From Salifodinibacter halophilus (GTDB lineage Bacteria; Pseudomonadota; Gammaproteobacteria; Nevskiales; Salinisphaeraceae): a stretch of DNA of 64,000 nt. Numbering within the stretch: the first letter of the stretch is position 1; every line of letters starts with the position of its first letter. The position numbers were made by a program, and so were the translations under genes. The stretch spans positions 124,001-188,000 of the forward strand of contig JABEEB010000001.1 of assembly GCA_012999515.1 (NCBI GenBank), written 5' to 3'. The notes below the pieces were generated by a model, which was not told the origin of the DNA, did no database searches, and was given only the letters and a program-made list of their open reading frames with translations. Positions 37,109 through 45,757 of the stretch are shown here, one piece after another.

Positions 37109-38083
37109 GTGAATTTGGATTATCAAGGCCGTTCGCCGCAGCCAATTGGTTATCTGTTAGTCGATGGTTTTTCCATGATGGCGTTCGTTTCGGCCACCGA
37201 ACCGTTACGGATTGCTAATCGTATAGCGGGTCAAGCGCTATTTCGTTCTTATGTGATCAGTGTTGATGGTGTCTCAGCCACCGGCTCGAATGGCATGCGC
37301 TTGCTCGCGGACTACGGTGTCGCGGATCACATGACACTGCCGAGTCTGGCCGTTTGTAGTGGTTTTTTACCGCAGGAAACGCCGCCGCCTGCAGTGACTC
37401 GTTGGCTTATGGAGTTGGATCGGGCCGGCTGCGTTCTCGGTGGGCTGGATACAGGTTGTATCTGGCTCGCGGCGGCCGGCCTAATGGATGACGCGCGAGT
37501 CACACTACATTGGGAAAGTTTGCCCAGTTTTCGTGAGCGTTTTCCGGCGATCGACGCTGTCGAATCACTCTACGAAATCAGTGCGCGACGGTTTTCCTGC
37601 GCCGGCGGTGCTGCGGCTATGAGTCTGACGCTGGAGATGATTGCGCGCAGCCATGGTCGAACGCTGGCGGCGGCGGTTTCGGAACAACTCATTCACGATC
37701 AGGCCCGGGCGGCTGACTCGGGGCAGCGTCAGTCTCTGGCTAAGCGTCTGAGCACGCACCATCCGGCGGTGGTCAAAGCTGCTGCCTTGATGGAAACCAA
37801 TATCGAGGAGCCGTTGACCATGCCGGCCATTGCCAGGCAAGTGGGTGTCTCGCCTCGTCAGATGCAAAGGCTGTTCTCTGACGAGTTAGGAGCGACACCC
37901 AATGCTTGGTATCTGCAGCTACGTTTAGCGCGTGCTAGACAGTTTATTATCGACACCGCACTGACGTTGACCGAGGTGATGATTGCCTGTGGTTTTAATT
38001 CACAGGCGACGTTTTCGCGCGCCTATCGCTCGGCTTATGGGCGCACACCCAGCGCTGAGCGCAAGAATTCGAAATCCCATTAA
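37109..38083 (+). CDS. cdhR: GlxA-family AraC-type regulator (CdhR-like)
   Basis: 324 residues: an N-terminal class I glutamine-amidotransferase-like (DJ-1/PfpI) domain (IGYLLVDGFSMMAFVSATEPLRIANR) without enzymatic role, with GGLDTGCIWLAAAGLM, and a C-terminal pair of AraC helix-turn-helices (MPAIARQVGVSPRQMQRLF, and LTEVMIACGFNSQATFSRAYRSAYGRTP). This is the architecture of GbdR, CdhR and related regulators of betaine and carnitine catabolism. It starts at GTG 37109 and converges with cdhB, its stop lying 4 bases inside the cdhB end region. The likely target is the cdhC promoter, where two direct repeats are found. The CdhR name rests on context. Confidence 0.85.
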   Translation: MNLDYQGRSPQPIGYLLVDGFSMMAFVSATEPLRIANRIAGQALFRSYVISVDGVSATGSNGMRLLADYGVADHMTLPSLAVCSGFLPQETPPPAVTRWLMELDRAGCVLGGLDTGCIWLAAAGLMDDARVTLHWESLPSFRERFPAIDAVESLYEISARRFSCAGGAAAMSLTLEMIARSHGRTLAAAVSEQLIHDQARAADSGQRQSLAKRLSTHHPAVVKAAALMETNIEEPLTMPAIARQVGVSPRQMQRLFSDELGATPNAWYLQLRLARARQFIIDTALTLTEVMIACGFNSQATFSRAYRSAYGRTPSAERKNSKSH

Positions 38084-38544
38084 CGCCGTCGGATGCCGAC
38101 GTGCCGGCCAGCCTGATCCGGCCAGTTGTCCGGATCAAGCGGGCCGAGGCGGTCAACGGCCCAGTCGACCGTCTCGGGCAGCGCGGTTGGGCGTTCGCTC
38201 GAGAGAGCCATGGCCATAAGCATCTGTTCGCTGGTCGCAATCAGTTGATCGGCGCTGTTTTTCAACCGAAAGAATACGTGCAACCGCTTAGCGTCACGAT
38301 CCAATATCTCAATAGATGTGGTTAGCGCTTCATCTTCGCGTGCTTGTGCGAGATAGCATAAATGGGTTTCGAGCGTGAATAACGTGACTTGATGCTCGCG
38401 CCGCCCGGATTCATCCAGGCCAATCGCATCCGCAAATGCCTCGACGGCCATCGAAAAGACGCGCGCGTATTCGGCATCGTTCATGTGCCCGTTGTAATCC
38501 ACCCATGCGGGAGCGACTCGCGTTGTCAGCATGTCGGTTGCCAT
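38080..38544 (-). CDS. cdhB: Betainyl-CoA thioesterase (hotdog fold)
   Basis: 154 residues with the 4-hydroxybenzoyl-CoA thioesterase-type hotdog motif VDYNGHMNDAEYARVFS, whose aspartate and asparagine form the active site. In the carnitine pathway it hydrolyses betainyl-CoA to glycine betaine and CoA. It is the last gene of the minus-strand cdhC-cdhA-cdhB operon; its start overlaps the cdhA stop by one base (TGATG). In some bacteria this domain is fused to carnitine dehydrogenase; here it is separate. Confidence 0.88.
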   Translation of the reverse strand: MATDMLTTRVAPAWVDYNGHMNDAEYARVFSMAVEAFADAIGLDESGRREHQVTLFTLETHLCYLAQAREDEALTTSIEILDRDAKRLHVFFRLKNSADQLIATSEQMLMAMALSSERPTALPETVDWAVDRLGPLDPDNWPDQAGRHVGIRRR

Positions 38545-39536
38545 CAGATGCGGCCGGGCAGGCCTTCGGCTTCTGGCCAGTATTGTTCGACCAGCGCCAT
38601 CAAATCGGTCAAGAACGCATCACGGCGTTCTTCCAACTGGGCGACGGATCGTCCTGCGGCTTGGTGCTCGCAGCCTTCGACCACACGGTCAACCAAACCG
38701 TCAGTCAACTCGGGGGCCTCAAGCTTCGTCCAGGGCAATTTCAAGGCTGGCCCGAACTGTTCGAGCATATGTCGCATACCGGCTTCGCCGCCGGCTAGAT
38801 GGAATGTTAAAAATGTTCCCATCAGCGACCACCGAAGGCCTGCGCCATAAACTACGGCGGCATCGATTTCCTCGGTCGTGGCGATACCGTCATTAACCAG
38901 ATGTAGCGCCTCACGCCATAGCGCTTCCATAAGTCGGTCGGCGATATGGCCTTCAATCTCCCGACGTACGACCAAAGGCCGCATGCAAAGACCACGGAAA
39001 AGGGCCTGCGCTTTCGCGATGATATCCGGCGTGGTGTGTTCGTTGCCCACGATTTCCACGAGTGGTAGCAGATACACTGGGTTGAAGGGATGCGCGACAA
39101 ACAGACGCGACGGGGCGTGCTCGCAATACCTCGCCAGCTCGGTTGGTTTGATGCCTGAAGTCGAAGAACCGATAAGCGTTTGCGGTGGCGCCGCACGATC
39201 GATATCGGCCAGCACGCGCTGTTTAAGTTCGGTGCGTTCGGGCACGCTCTCCTGTACCCAATCAGCGTCTGCCACGGCCTCAGTCAGATCATCGGTGACC
39301 CGCCAAGCGTTACGATCGGCGTTGGTAGACAGGCCACGCTTGGTTAACGAAGGCCACGCAATTTCGATCGTCTCGGATAACCGCTGGGCGGCCATGTCGG
39401 TATCCGTATCGAAAGCGACAACCTCGGCCCCTGCAGCCAGTGCGCGCACTGCCCAACCGCAGCCGATCACACCAGTGCCGATGATTCCTATGCGTGCCGG
39501 CGTATCCAGCGGCTTATCATGGGATGCCTCGGTCAT
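38544..39536 (-). CDS. cdhA: L-carnitine dehydrogenase
   Basis: 330 residues of the 3-hydroxyacyl-CoA dehydrogenase superfamily, matching carnitine dehydrogenases: NAD fold GIIGTGVIGCGWA, then ADWVQESVPER, IGSSTSGIKPTELA, the catalytic histidine in VAHPFNPVYLLPLVEIV, GHIADRLMEALWREALHLV, and a C-terminal helical domain. It oxidises L-carnitine to 3-dehydrocarnitine. It overlaps cdhC by 4 bases and cdhB by one. A general 3-hydroxybutyryl-CoA dehydrogenase is the alternative, but the two partner genes make carnitine far more likely. Confidence 0.9.
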   Translation of the reverse strand: MTEASHDKPLDTPARIGIIGTGVIGCGWAVRALAAGAEVVAFDTDTDMAAQRLSETIEIAWPSLTKRGLSTNADRNAWRVTDDLTEAVADADWVQESVPERTELKQRVLADIDRAAPPQTLIGSSTSGIKPTELARYCEHAPSRLFVAHPFNPVYLLPLVEIVGNEHTTPDIIAKAQALFRGLCMRPLVVRREIEGHIADRLMEALWREALHLVNDGIATTEEIDAAVVYGAGLRWSLMGTFLTFHLAGGEAGMRHMLEQFGPALKLPWTKLEAPELTDGLVDRVVEGCEHQAAGRSVAQLEERRDAFLTDLMALVEQYWPEAEGLPGRI

Positions 39537-40441
39537 GCCGATTCCGAGGTCGCGCCTTTGAGACCGAGGTGATCGCGAGTGGTTTGTGGACTCATCACGG
39601 CACCGCCGAGCGCTTCGATGATGCTGACTGCTTTGGCGACCAGTCCAGCGTTGTCGGCTTTGACGCCCTTGGAAAGATATAGATTGTCCTCAAGGCCGAC
39701 GCGGCAGTGGCCATCGGCAAGCATGGCTTGAGCGACCATGGGCATTTGTAAGCGGCCGACACCAAATGCCGCCCAATGCGCGTGGGTGGGGAGGCGGTCG
39801 CGCATGGTTAACAGCGTGGTGGGGTCCGCTTCGGCGCCCCAGGGAATGCCAAGGCAGAGCTGGAAAAGGGGGTCATTATCAATCAGGCCTTCGGCAAGCA
39901 ATTGGCGAGCAAACCAAATGTGACCGAGATCGAAGCATTCCAGCTCGGGTTTGACGCCGGCTTTCTGGACTAACGCAGCATGCTCGCGCAGCCATTCGCC
40001 ACTATTCAAATACACCATGTCGCCGAAGTTGAGGCTGCCACAATCCAATGTGCAGATTTCCGGCGTGAGTGCTTCAATGGGGGCGTGCCGTTCCGAAGCC
40101 GTCTGCAGATCACTGCCGGCTGCGGCCCGAATCTCGCGATTTTCGTAATCGCCGATCAATTCAGGAAACAGATCGCCACCACCGCCGGCCGTGAAGTTGA
40201 GAACCACATCGGTGTCAGCATCACGTACTCGGTCCACAATCTCCCGAAAGTAGTCGGTCTTATGACTGATACCGCCGGTCTCAGTATTGCGCACGTGAAT
40301 ATGTGCAATGCTGGCGCCGGCTTTAGCCGAGGCGATACAGGATTCGGCGATCGCGGCCGGTGTAATTGGCACGTTCGCATTTTTAGGTGGTGTGTCACCG
40401 GCGCCGGTGACGGCGCAGGTCAAGATGACGTCCGAGTTCAT
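39533..40441 (-). CDS. cdhC: Dehydrocarnitine cleavage enzyme (BKACE family, DUF849)
   Basis: 302 residues of the beta-keto acid cleavage enzyme family. The zinc-binding HIHVR motif (AHIHVRN, about residues 46-50), NFTAGGGGD, CTLDCGSLNFG and the later GLEDNLYLSKG are all present. It transfers the dehydrocarnitine betainyl part to CoA with acetyl-CoA as partner, giving betainyl-CoA and acetoacetate. First gene of the minus-strand operon. The substrate is inferred from the adjoining carnitine dehydrogenase and thioesterase. Confidence 0.9.
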   Translation of the reverse strand: MNSDVILTCAVTGAGDTPPKNANVPITPAAIAESCIASAKAGASIAHIHVRNTETGGISHKTDYFREIVDRVRDADTDVVLNFTAGGGGDLFPELIGDYENREIRAAAGSDLQTASERHAPIEALTPEICTLDCGSLNFGDMVYLNSGEWLREHAALVQKAGVKPELECFDLGHIWFARQLLAEGLIDNDPLFQLCLGIPWGAEADPTTLLTMRDRLPTHAHWAAFGVGRLQMPMVAQAMLADGHCRVGLEDNLYLSKGVKADNAGLVAKAVSIIEALGGAVMSPQTTRDHLGLKGATSESA

Positions 40442-40903
40442 GAAAAGATTGTCGTGGCAAGCGTTGAACTAATTATCGCTGCCCGCTGACCATTATTTTT
40501 GACTAAAAACGACAAACAAGAAATTTTTAACGACATGGTTTGGGGTGGTGTTTAAAAGGGTGCATATCGTCCGAAACACCCACGATGCTCGGTGATCGCG
40601 AGCTGAATGCGCCCGATTACTAGAGGTCTCGGGGCCGTTGGAGCCACCCGGAGTGCTCTGACTCTACTTGTTTACGTGGTGACGAGCGCGCGGGCCTTAT
40701 GCTTGGCTCGTAAGGCCGACTTAACAATTGGCCTATCCCAAGGCGAGGGTGCTTGGCTGGAATTGCTGCTCGGGGATCAGCCAGCGCTGGATCCGCATGG
40801 GAGGTCGATGTTTACTGCCGGTGCGATATCAACCGCATCCAGCATATCGAGTGAATCGTCTATGCCAGCAGAGGGCGAGCGCTATTTGCTGATCGCCGAT
40901 TTT
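40442..40903. other. Gap between cdhC and the hut-linked ABC transporter
   Basis: 462 bases. It contains the A+T-rich cdhC control region with two AACGACA repeats (listed separately), GGGTG/CACCC complementarity near 40560-40585, and a CCAGCGCTGG palindrome at 40781-40790 flanked by GGAT and ATCC. An open frame at 40607-41017 runs across it into the antisense of the permease gene and is not believed. No clear terminator follows the permease gene. Confidence 0.55.
40508..40535. promoter_or_regulatory. Direct repeats upstream of cdhC, candidate CdhR operator
   Basis: AACGACA occurs at 40508-40514 and again at 40529-40535, exactly 21 bases apart, so both face the same side of the helix. On the cdhC coding strand each reads TGTCGTT, followed by A/T-rich bases. 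They lie 67-94 bases before the cdhC start codon. Two half-sites with this spacing are what AraC-family activators usually bind. A related GTCGTAAAA is found in the inverted repeat before caiX (36018-36028). Confidence 0.5.
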
Positions 40904-41563
40904 TTATTGCCGCAGCGCATATCGCCTTTCGAGCACACCGCATGCGGAGGTGACAATGCTGACAATAATGACGTACATGATCGCTGCTACCAGGAAAATC
41001 TGAAAATAGGAAAATGACGTCGCAGCAATCGTTTTGGCTTGCCCCATAAGCTCGGATACACCGATAGTAAAAGCGATTGATGTGTATTTGAGCTCCAGGA
41101 TCACTTCGTTTGTCCACTGTGGCAGCGCGATGCGAAAGGACTGAGGCAAAACGATGAATAAAATAGCCTGTCTGCGGCTCAAGCCTATAGCGCGCGCCGC
41201 TGACATCTGCCCGCTGCGCACGGCGCCGATGCCACCGCGAAAATATTCGGCCTGATAAGCCGAGGTGTTCAGACCAATAGCCCAGGTGGCTGCCCATAAC
41301 GGGCTTAGAACAATGCCGATGTTGGGTAGCCCCATATAGATGATAAACATCTGGGCCAGCATCGGCGTGCCACGGAATATTTCGATATAAGCCGTCGCCA
41401 GCAGGCGAACGGGGCGATTGCCATAGGTACGGCCGATCGCCAGGAGCCAACCGAAGAAAAAGCCGCCCGTAACACCGATAACCCAGATGAACAGGGTTAA
41501 TTCTGTGCCCTTGAGCAGGGCGGGTAAGTGCTGCCAGGCAAACTGGAAAAACGAGGCCAGCAT
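40904..41563 (-). CDS. Polar amino acid ABC transporter permease
   Basis: 219 residues with about five membrane helices, HisM/GlnP type. The EAA loop that docks the ATPase is seen as AARAIGLSRRQAILFIVLPQSFRIALP. LTLFIWVIGVTGGFFFGWLLA and IEIFRGTPMLAQMFIIYMGL are typical for this family. Last gene of the transporter set following hutH; its start lies 2 bases from the ATPase stop. Together with the similar permease at 42342-43001 it forms the membrane channel. Histidine or urocanate is the likely substrate from context. Confidence 0.92.
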   Translation of the reverse strand: MLASFFQFAWQHLPALLKGTELTLFIWVIGVTGGFFFGWLLAIGRTYGNRPVRLLATAYIEIFRGTPMLAQMFIIYMGLPNIGIVLSPLWAATWAIGLNTSAYQAEYFRGGIGAVRSGQMSAARAIGLSRRQAILFIVLPQSFRIALPQWTNEVILELKYTSIAFTIGVSELMGQAKTIAATSFSYFQIFLVAAIMYVIIVSIVTSACGVLERRYALRQ

Positions 41564-41565
41564 TA

Positions 41566-42327
41566 TTACTTTTCCTCGGCCGCGATCTCCCCGGCAGCTG
41601 CAAGACCCTGAATGAACTCGCGGGTTCGTGGCTGGCTGGGTTCCTCGAATATCTGTCGGGTGCTGCCTTCTTCGTACACCCGACCATCGACCATGAACAG
41701 CACGTCATCGGCAACGGCTTGGATAAAGGCCATTTCGTGGGAAACGATGATCATCGTCATCCCGGATTGCACGAGCTCACGCATCACCCGCAGGACTTCA
41801 CCAACCGATTCCGGATCCAAAGCTGAGGTGGGCTCGTCGAACAACATGATATCTGGATTCATCGCCAGTGCCCGCGCAATGGCAGCACGCTGTTGCTGGC
41901 CACCGGAGAGCTCGGCCGGATAGGCATCCAGCTTGTCTTTCAGGCCGACGCGGTCGAGTTCGCGTATGGCGATTTCGTCCGCCTGCTCTCGGCCTATCCG
42001 CTTAACTTTGCGAAGCCCGAGCGTGACGTTATGTCGGATCGTTAAATGTGTAAATAGATTGAAATCCTGGAAAACGAATCCAATTCGGGACCGGATTTGG
42101 TTCAGATCGGTTTTTTTGTCCGCCAGGCACGTCTCATTTAGATAAATCTGGCCGCTATCAATGGGCGTCATCCCGTTGAGACAGCGAATCAACGTGCTTT
42201 TACCCGCGCCCGATGGGCCCATGATGCCCTTGACTTCGCATTCGCCTATGGTGAAAGAGACGTCTGCCAGTACCGGCTCATTGTCATAGGTTTTGGTTAA
42301 GTTATCGGCTCGCATTAGACATGGCAT
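41566..42327 (-). CDS. Polar amino acid ABC transporter ATP-binding protein
   Basis: 253 residues, GlnQ/HisP type. Walker A MGPSGAGKSTLIRC, Q-loop in GFVFQDFNLFTHLT, signature LSGGQQQRAAIARALAM, Walker B IMLFDEPTSALDPESV and switch histidine in IIVSHEMAF. It powers the transporter formed by the flanking permeases. The gene lies between the two permease genes, all on the minus strand. Confidence 0.95.
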   Translation of the reverse strand: MPCLMRADNLTKTYDNEPVLADVSFTIGECEVKGIMGPSGAGKSTLIRCLNGMTPIDSGQIYLNETCLADKKTDLNQIRSRIGFVFQDFNLFTHLTIRHNVTLGLRKVKRIGREQADEIAIRELDRVGLKDKLDAYPAELSGGQQQRAAIARALAMNPDIMLFDEPTSALDPESVGEVLRVMRELVQSGMTMIIVSHEMAFIQAVADDVLFMVDGRVYEEGSTRQIFEEPSQPRTREFIQGLAAAGEIAAEEK

Positions 42328-42341
42328 CGGGATGGATTCCT

Positions 42342-43001
42342 TCAGGTATGTTCAAAACCGGGTATGGCCAGTTTTCGCTTGAGGATGCTCAAGGCTCTGG
42401 TCGTTAACAGGCTAACGATCAGGTACATAGCCGCGGCTGTGACATAAATCGATAAGGTATGACCGTAGTTGGCAGATATGGTGTAGGAAGCATGGCGCAT
42501 CAATTCAACAACGCCGATGGTGTATGCCAGCGATGTATCTTTGAGTTCGGAGAGTGCTTCATTAGTCCAGGGCCCGATTGCCTGGCGAAGCGCTTGGGGC
42601 ATGATGACGAAACAAATAGACGCAGGTTGGGATAGCCCGATCGAACGCGCTGCCGTCATTTGCCCAGTTGGTACCGATTGAATAGCACCGCGAAATATCT
42701 GTGATTGATAGGATGCAGTACGTAATCCCAGTGCTAAAACGGCAGCCGGGAATGACGGAATATTATAAAAACTCGATATGCCGTAATAAAAAAGAAAAAG
42801 TAGGACAACCGCCGGAACAGCTCGAAAGAAACGTTCAAATAGAGTTGCCAGAAGCGGCGCGCCATAGCGCCCGTAGACTTGCATTAAAGCGAGCCCAGGG
42901 CCGATAACAAGCCCAAGGGCCAGCATGCTGATGGCCAATGCGACGGTGATGCCCAGGCCTTCGAGCAAATAAGGCAAGCTGTTGACAATCAGTTGCGCCA
43001 T
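42342..43001 (-). CDS. Polar amino acid ABC transporter permease
   Basis: 219 residues, same family as the product of 40904-41563: GITVALAISMLALGLVIGPGLALM, FFRAVPAVVLLFLFYYG, and the EAA loop AARSIGLSQPASICFVIMPQALRQAIGP. About five membrane helices. It follows the binding-protein gene after 110 bases, and precedes the ATPase. The A+T content is clearly higher than in the hut enzymes, as for the whole transporter set. Confidence 0.92.
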   Translation of the reverse strand: MAQLIVNSLPYLLEGLGITVALAISMLALGLVIGPGLALMQVYGRYGAPLLATLFERFFRAVPAVVLLFLFYYGISSFYNIPSFPAAVLALGLRTASYQSQIFRGAIQSVPTGQMTAARSIGLSQPASICFVIMPQALRQAIGPWTNEALSELKDTSLAYTIGVVELMRHASYTISANYGHTLSIYVTAAAMYLIVSLLTTRALSILKRKLAIPGFEHT

Positions 43002-43111
43002 AGCACAGCTCCGGTGCGCAGGACAGCGGCTTGAACATAAAGTTGCAACACGTGCGGAAGTGCCCTATGTATTCAAGCCGCTGCCAAGTCACACGGCGGT
43101 TTTATCTCCGA

Positions 43112-43948
43112 TTATTGGGCTAGCCCGGGTATGGGTTTTTGATATGAAGGGATATCGCTGGGCATTGAACCCGGCACCTTGGTAATCGACGCGTCAGGCA
43201 GGTATTGGTGGATGATCTCTGCCCATTTTTCTGATTCATATAGCTGGACTTCCGCCTTGTTCAGCAAGCCCAACAACTTCTTGTCGCCTTTGCGTACGCC
43301 CAGGGCATAAACCTGGGGTGGGTGGGACTTGACCGTCCCGGCAATGCGAATCTTGTCGGAATGGTGTTTTTGGAAGCCATGTGCGGGTGTCTCATCCGAG
43401 ATGTAACTGTCCAGGCGCCCGCTTATCAAATCCCGCACGCCGGTGGTGCCCGCCGAGTAGGTATGGACGTCAATATCCACCCCGTTCGCCTTGAGACTGT
43501 CTTGCAACCATTGGCGTACGGTCGTACCCGATTGTGTGCCCACACGAGCACCGCAACAAAGCGCGGTGACAATATTGGTATCTGATCCTTTTCTGACCAG
43601 AACATCCATATTCACTTGCCACCAGGGCACGGTGAAAGCGATTTTTTGAGCGCGTTTTTTCGAAACAGTGAGTGCTGTTGCGACAACGTCGATTTTTTCA
43701 GCCCGCAGAGCAGGTATCAAAGACTCAAATGGCAGTGATTTAAATTTGACGTCAAAGTCCTGTTGCTTGGCCATGGTGCGCAATGCATCGGGTGCGATAC
43801 CTTCGTACTCACCATTTTCGACATACGCCCACGGCGCATAGGCTGGCTCGATGCCGACCACGACAGTTTTTGCGCTTGCCAGAATCGGCAACATCGCGAT
43901 CAAACAGGCGATATAAAAAAGCCCTAGTTTTTGGGGTTTTGAGATCAT
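43112..43948 (-). CDS. Periplasmic amino acid-binding protein of the ABC transporter
   Basis: 278 residues from ATG 43948, preceded by a very strong ribosome binding site (AGGAGGGAGG on the minus strand). Signal peptide with hydrophobic core and Ala-X-Ala ending (LASAK); no lipobox, so it is soluble in the periplasm. Family 3 solute-binding pattern: GIEPAYAPWAYVENGEYEGIAPDAL, IDVVATALTVSKKRAQKIAFTVPWW, GARVGTQSGTTVRQWL and DSYISDETPAHGF. The gene follows hutH by 70 bases on the same strand, so histidine is the favoured ligand; this is inference. Confidence 0.9.
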   Translation of the reverse strand: MISKPQKLGLFYIACLIAMLPILASAKTVVVGIEPAYAPWAYVENGEYEGIAPDALRTMAKQQDFDVKFKSLPFESLIPALRAEKIDVVATALTVSKKRAQKIAFTVPWWQVNMDVLVRKGSDTNIVTALCCGARVGTQSGTTVRQWLQDSLKANGVDIDVHTYSAGTTGVRDLISGRLDSYISDETPAHGFQKHHSDKIRIAGTVKSHPPQVYALGVRKGDKKLLGLLNKAEVQLYESEKWAEIIHQYLPDASITKVPGSMPSDIPSYQKPIPGLAQ

Positions 43949-44018
43949 AATCCTCCCTCCTGTGATAGCACTCAATCAGCCCTCATAAAATAGCCTATGC
44001 GCGCCGGTGATGCTGGGT

Positions 44019-45554
44019 TCAAGTCTGGCTTGGCAGTAACTGGTCGGGCATGAAACGGCTAAGCAGGCGCTGATCGAGCAGCGCTGTGGCTGCTTCGATA
44101 TCAGGCGCGAAAAAACGGTCCTCGGCATAATAGTCGACGTGTTCGCGCAACAAGCCACGGGCCTGCTCCAATATTGGCGTGGAGTGCAGGCCATCTCGAA
44201 AATCCAACCCCTGACAGGCTGCTAGCCATTCAATGGCGATTGTACTGCGTACATTGGCGGCCATCTCCCAAAGGCGCTTGCCCGCGGCCGGGGCCATGGA
44301 GACATGATCTTCCTGATTGGCCGAGGTTGGCAGGCTGTCCACGCTGTGCGGATGGGCCATTGCCTTGTTCTCGCTGGCGGCGGCCGCGGCCGTGACCTGC
44401 GCGATCATAAACCCGGAGTTCACCCCGCCGTTTGCCACCAGAAATGGTGGTAGCTGCGACATATGGGTGTCCATCATCAGTGAGATACGTCGTTCGGTAA
44501 GGGCACCGATCTCGGCGATGGCCAGGGCGATATTATCGGCGGCCATCGCCACTGGTTCGGCGTGGAAGTTGCCGCCGGACAAGATGTTGTAGTCATCGGC
44601 AAAGACCAGCGGGTTATCGGACACGGCGTTGGCTTCGACAGCCAGTATACTGGCGGTATGCCGGATTTGAGTCAGGCAGGCCCCCATGACTTGCGGCTGA
44701 CAGCGCAGCGAATAAGGATCCTGGACCTGGTCGCAATCGATATGCGAATCCCCGATTGGACTGTGCTCACCGAGTAGATGCCGATAAGCAGCGGCTGCAT
44801 CGATTTGACCCTGTTGGCCGCGAATCGCATGAATCCGGGCATCGAACGGTGCCCGCGAGCTCAGGGTCGCCTCGACACTGAGCGCGCCGCAGACCGTGGC
44901 TGCTGCATACAGATCCTCGGCCTCGAACAGACCGCGCAGCGCGTAGGCAGTCGACACCTGGGTGCCGTTGAGTAGTGCCAGCCCTTCTTTGGGGCCTAGC
45001 GCCATCGGTTCCAAGCCGGCGATTTCGAGCGCGCGCTCGGCGTCGACCCATTCTCCCTGATAACGGGCTTGGCCTTGCCCGAGTAGTACGGCGCTCATAT
45101 GGGCCAGTGGGGCTAGATCGCCGGATGCGCCACACGAACCTTTCGCCGGAATACGGGGGTAGACTTCAGCATTGATCAGGGCCAGAAGCGCATCGATCAC
45201 GGCCCGCCGGACACCGGAAAAGCCCCGTGCAAGGCTATTGACCTTGAGCACCATGGTCAGCCGGACTAGGGCGTCGTCGATTGGCTCACCGATACCAGTG
45301 GCGTGCGAGACCACCAGCGAGCGTTGCAGTTCTTCGAGTTGCTCTTTTTCGATACGAGTCTGAGCGAGTAGACCGAAGCCGGTGTTGATGCCATAGGCTG
45401 TGCGATCTTCGGCAAGCACTTGGTCGACACAGTCGACGCCACGTTGAATGGCGTCGTCGGCGTTGTCCGGGAGAGCAACCTGCAACGGCATCTCGAAAAC
45501 CTGGCGGGACTGCGCCAGAGTCATCTGGCCGGGAGAAAGTGTCAGGGTTGTCAT
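44019..45554 (-). CDS. hutH: Histidine ammonia-lyase
   Basis: Converts histidine to urocanate and ammonia, first step of histidine catabolism. 511 residues. The MIO cofactor arises from Ala143-Ser144-Gly145 in [14 protein letters not shown]. Also visible are the Tyr loop ([12 protein letters not shown]), [22 protein letters not shown] and [20 protein letters not shown] precedes the ATG, which overlaps the stop of a short open frame (ATGA). Unlike many hut loci, hutH follows hutU and a transporter gene instead of preceding hutI. Confidence 0.97.
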   Translation of the reverse strand: MTTLTLSPGQMTLAQSRQVFEMPLQVALPDNADDAIQRGVDCVDQVLAEDRTAYGINTGFGLLAQTRIEKEQLEELQRSLVVSHATGIGEPIDDALVRLTMVLKVNSLARGFSGVRRAVIDALLALINAEVYPRIPAKGSCGASGDLAPLAHMSAVLLGQGQARYQGEWVDAERALEIAGLEPMALGPKEGLALLNGTQVSTAYALRGLFEAEDLYAAATVCGALSVEATLSSRAPFDARIHAIRGQQGQIDAAAAYRHLLGEHSPIGDSHIDCDQVQDPYSLRCQPQVMGACLTQIRHTASILAVEANAVSDNPLVFADDYNILSGGNFHAEPVAMAADNIALAIAEIGALTERRISLMMDTHMSQLPPFLVANGGVNSGFMIAQVTAAAAASENKAMAHPHSVDSLPTSANQEDHVSMAPAAGKRLWEMAANVRSTIAIEWLAACQGLDFRDGLHSTPILEQARGLLREHVDYYAEDRFFAPDIEAATALLDQRLLSRFMPDQLLPSQT

Positions 45555-45757
45555 ACGTGACTCCTAGGAGGCTCAAGCTTCATCGCCTCGAGGGCGGCAT
45601 GGGGATCGCCGGTCAGGAACCGAATGGTCAGCTTCGGTGCCATTGGGTGTCCATTCGGCGCTTTGCGTGAAAGATAGGGTGGGGCAGCGCGCCGTTGGGT
45701 GTCTTCTGGTTCGATTGACGGGGCAACTGCATCGCCACTTCACTGCGCTGTGTATTG

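Noticed and set aside
40607-41017. Plus-strand open frame of 136 codons
   Set aside because: It runs antisense into the end of the ABC permease gene, has no recognisable motif, odd composition and no ribosome binding site.
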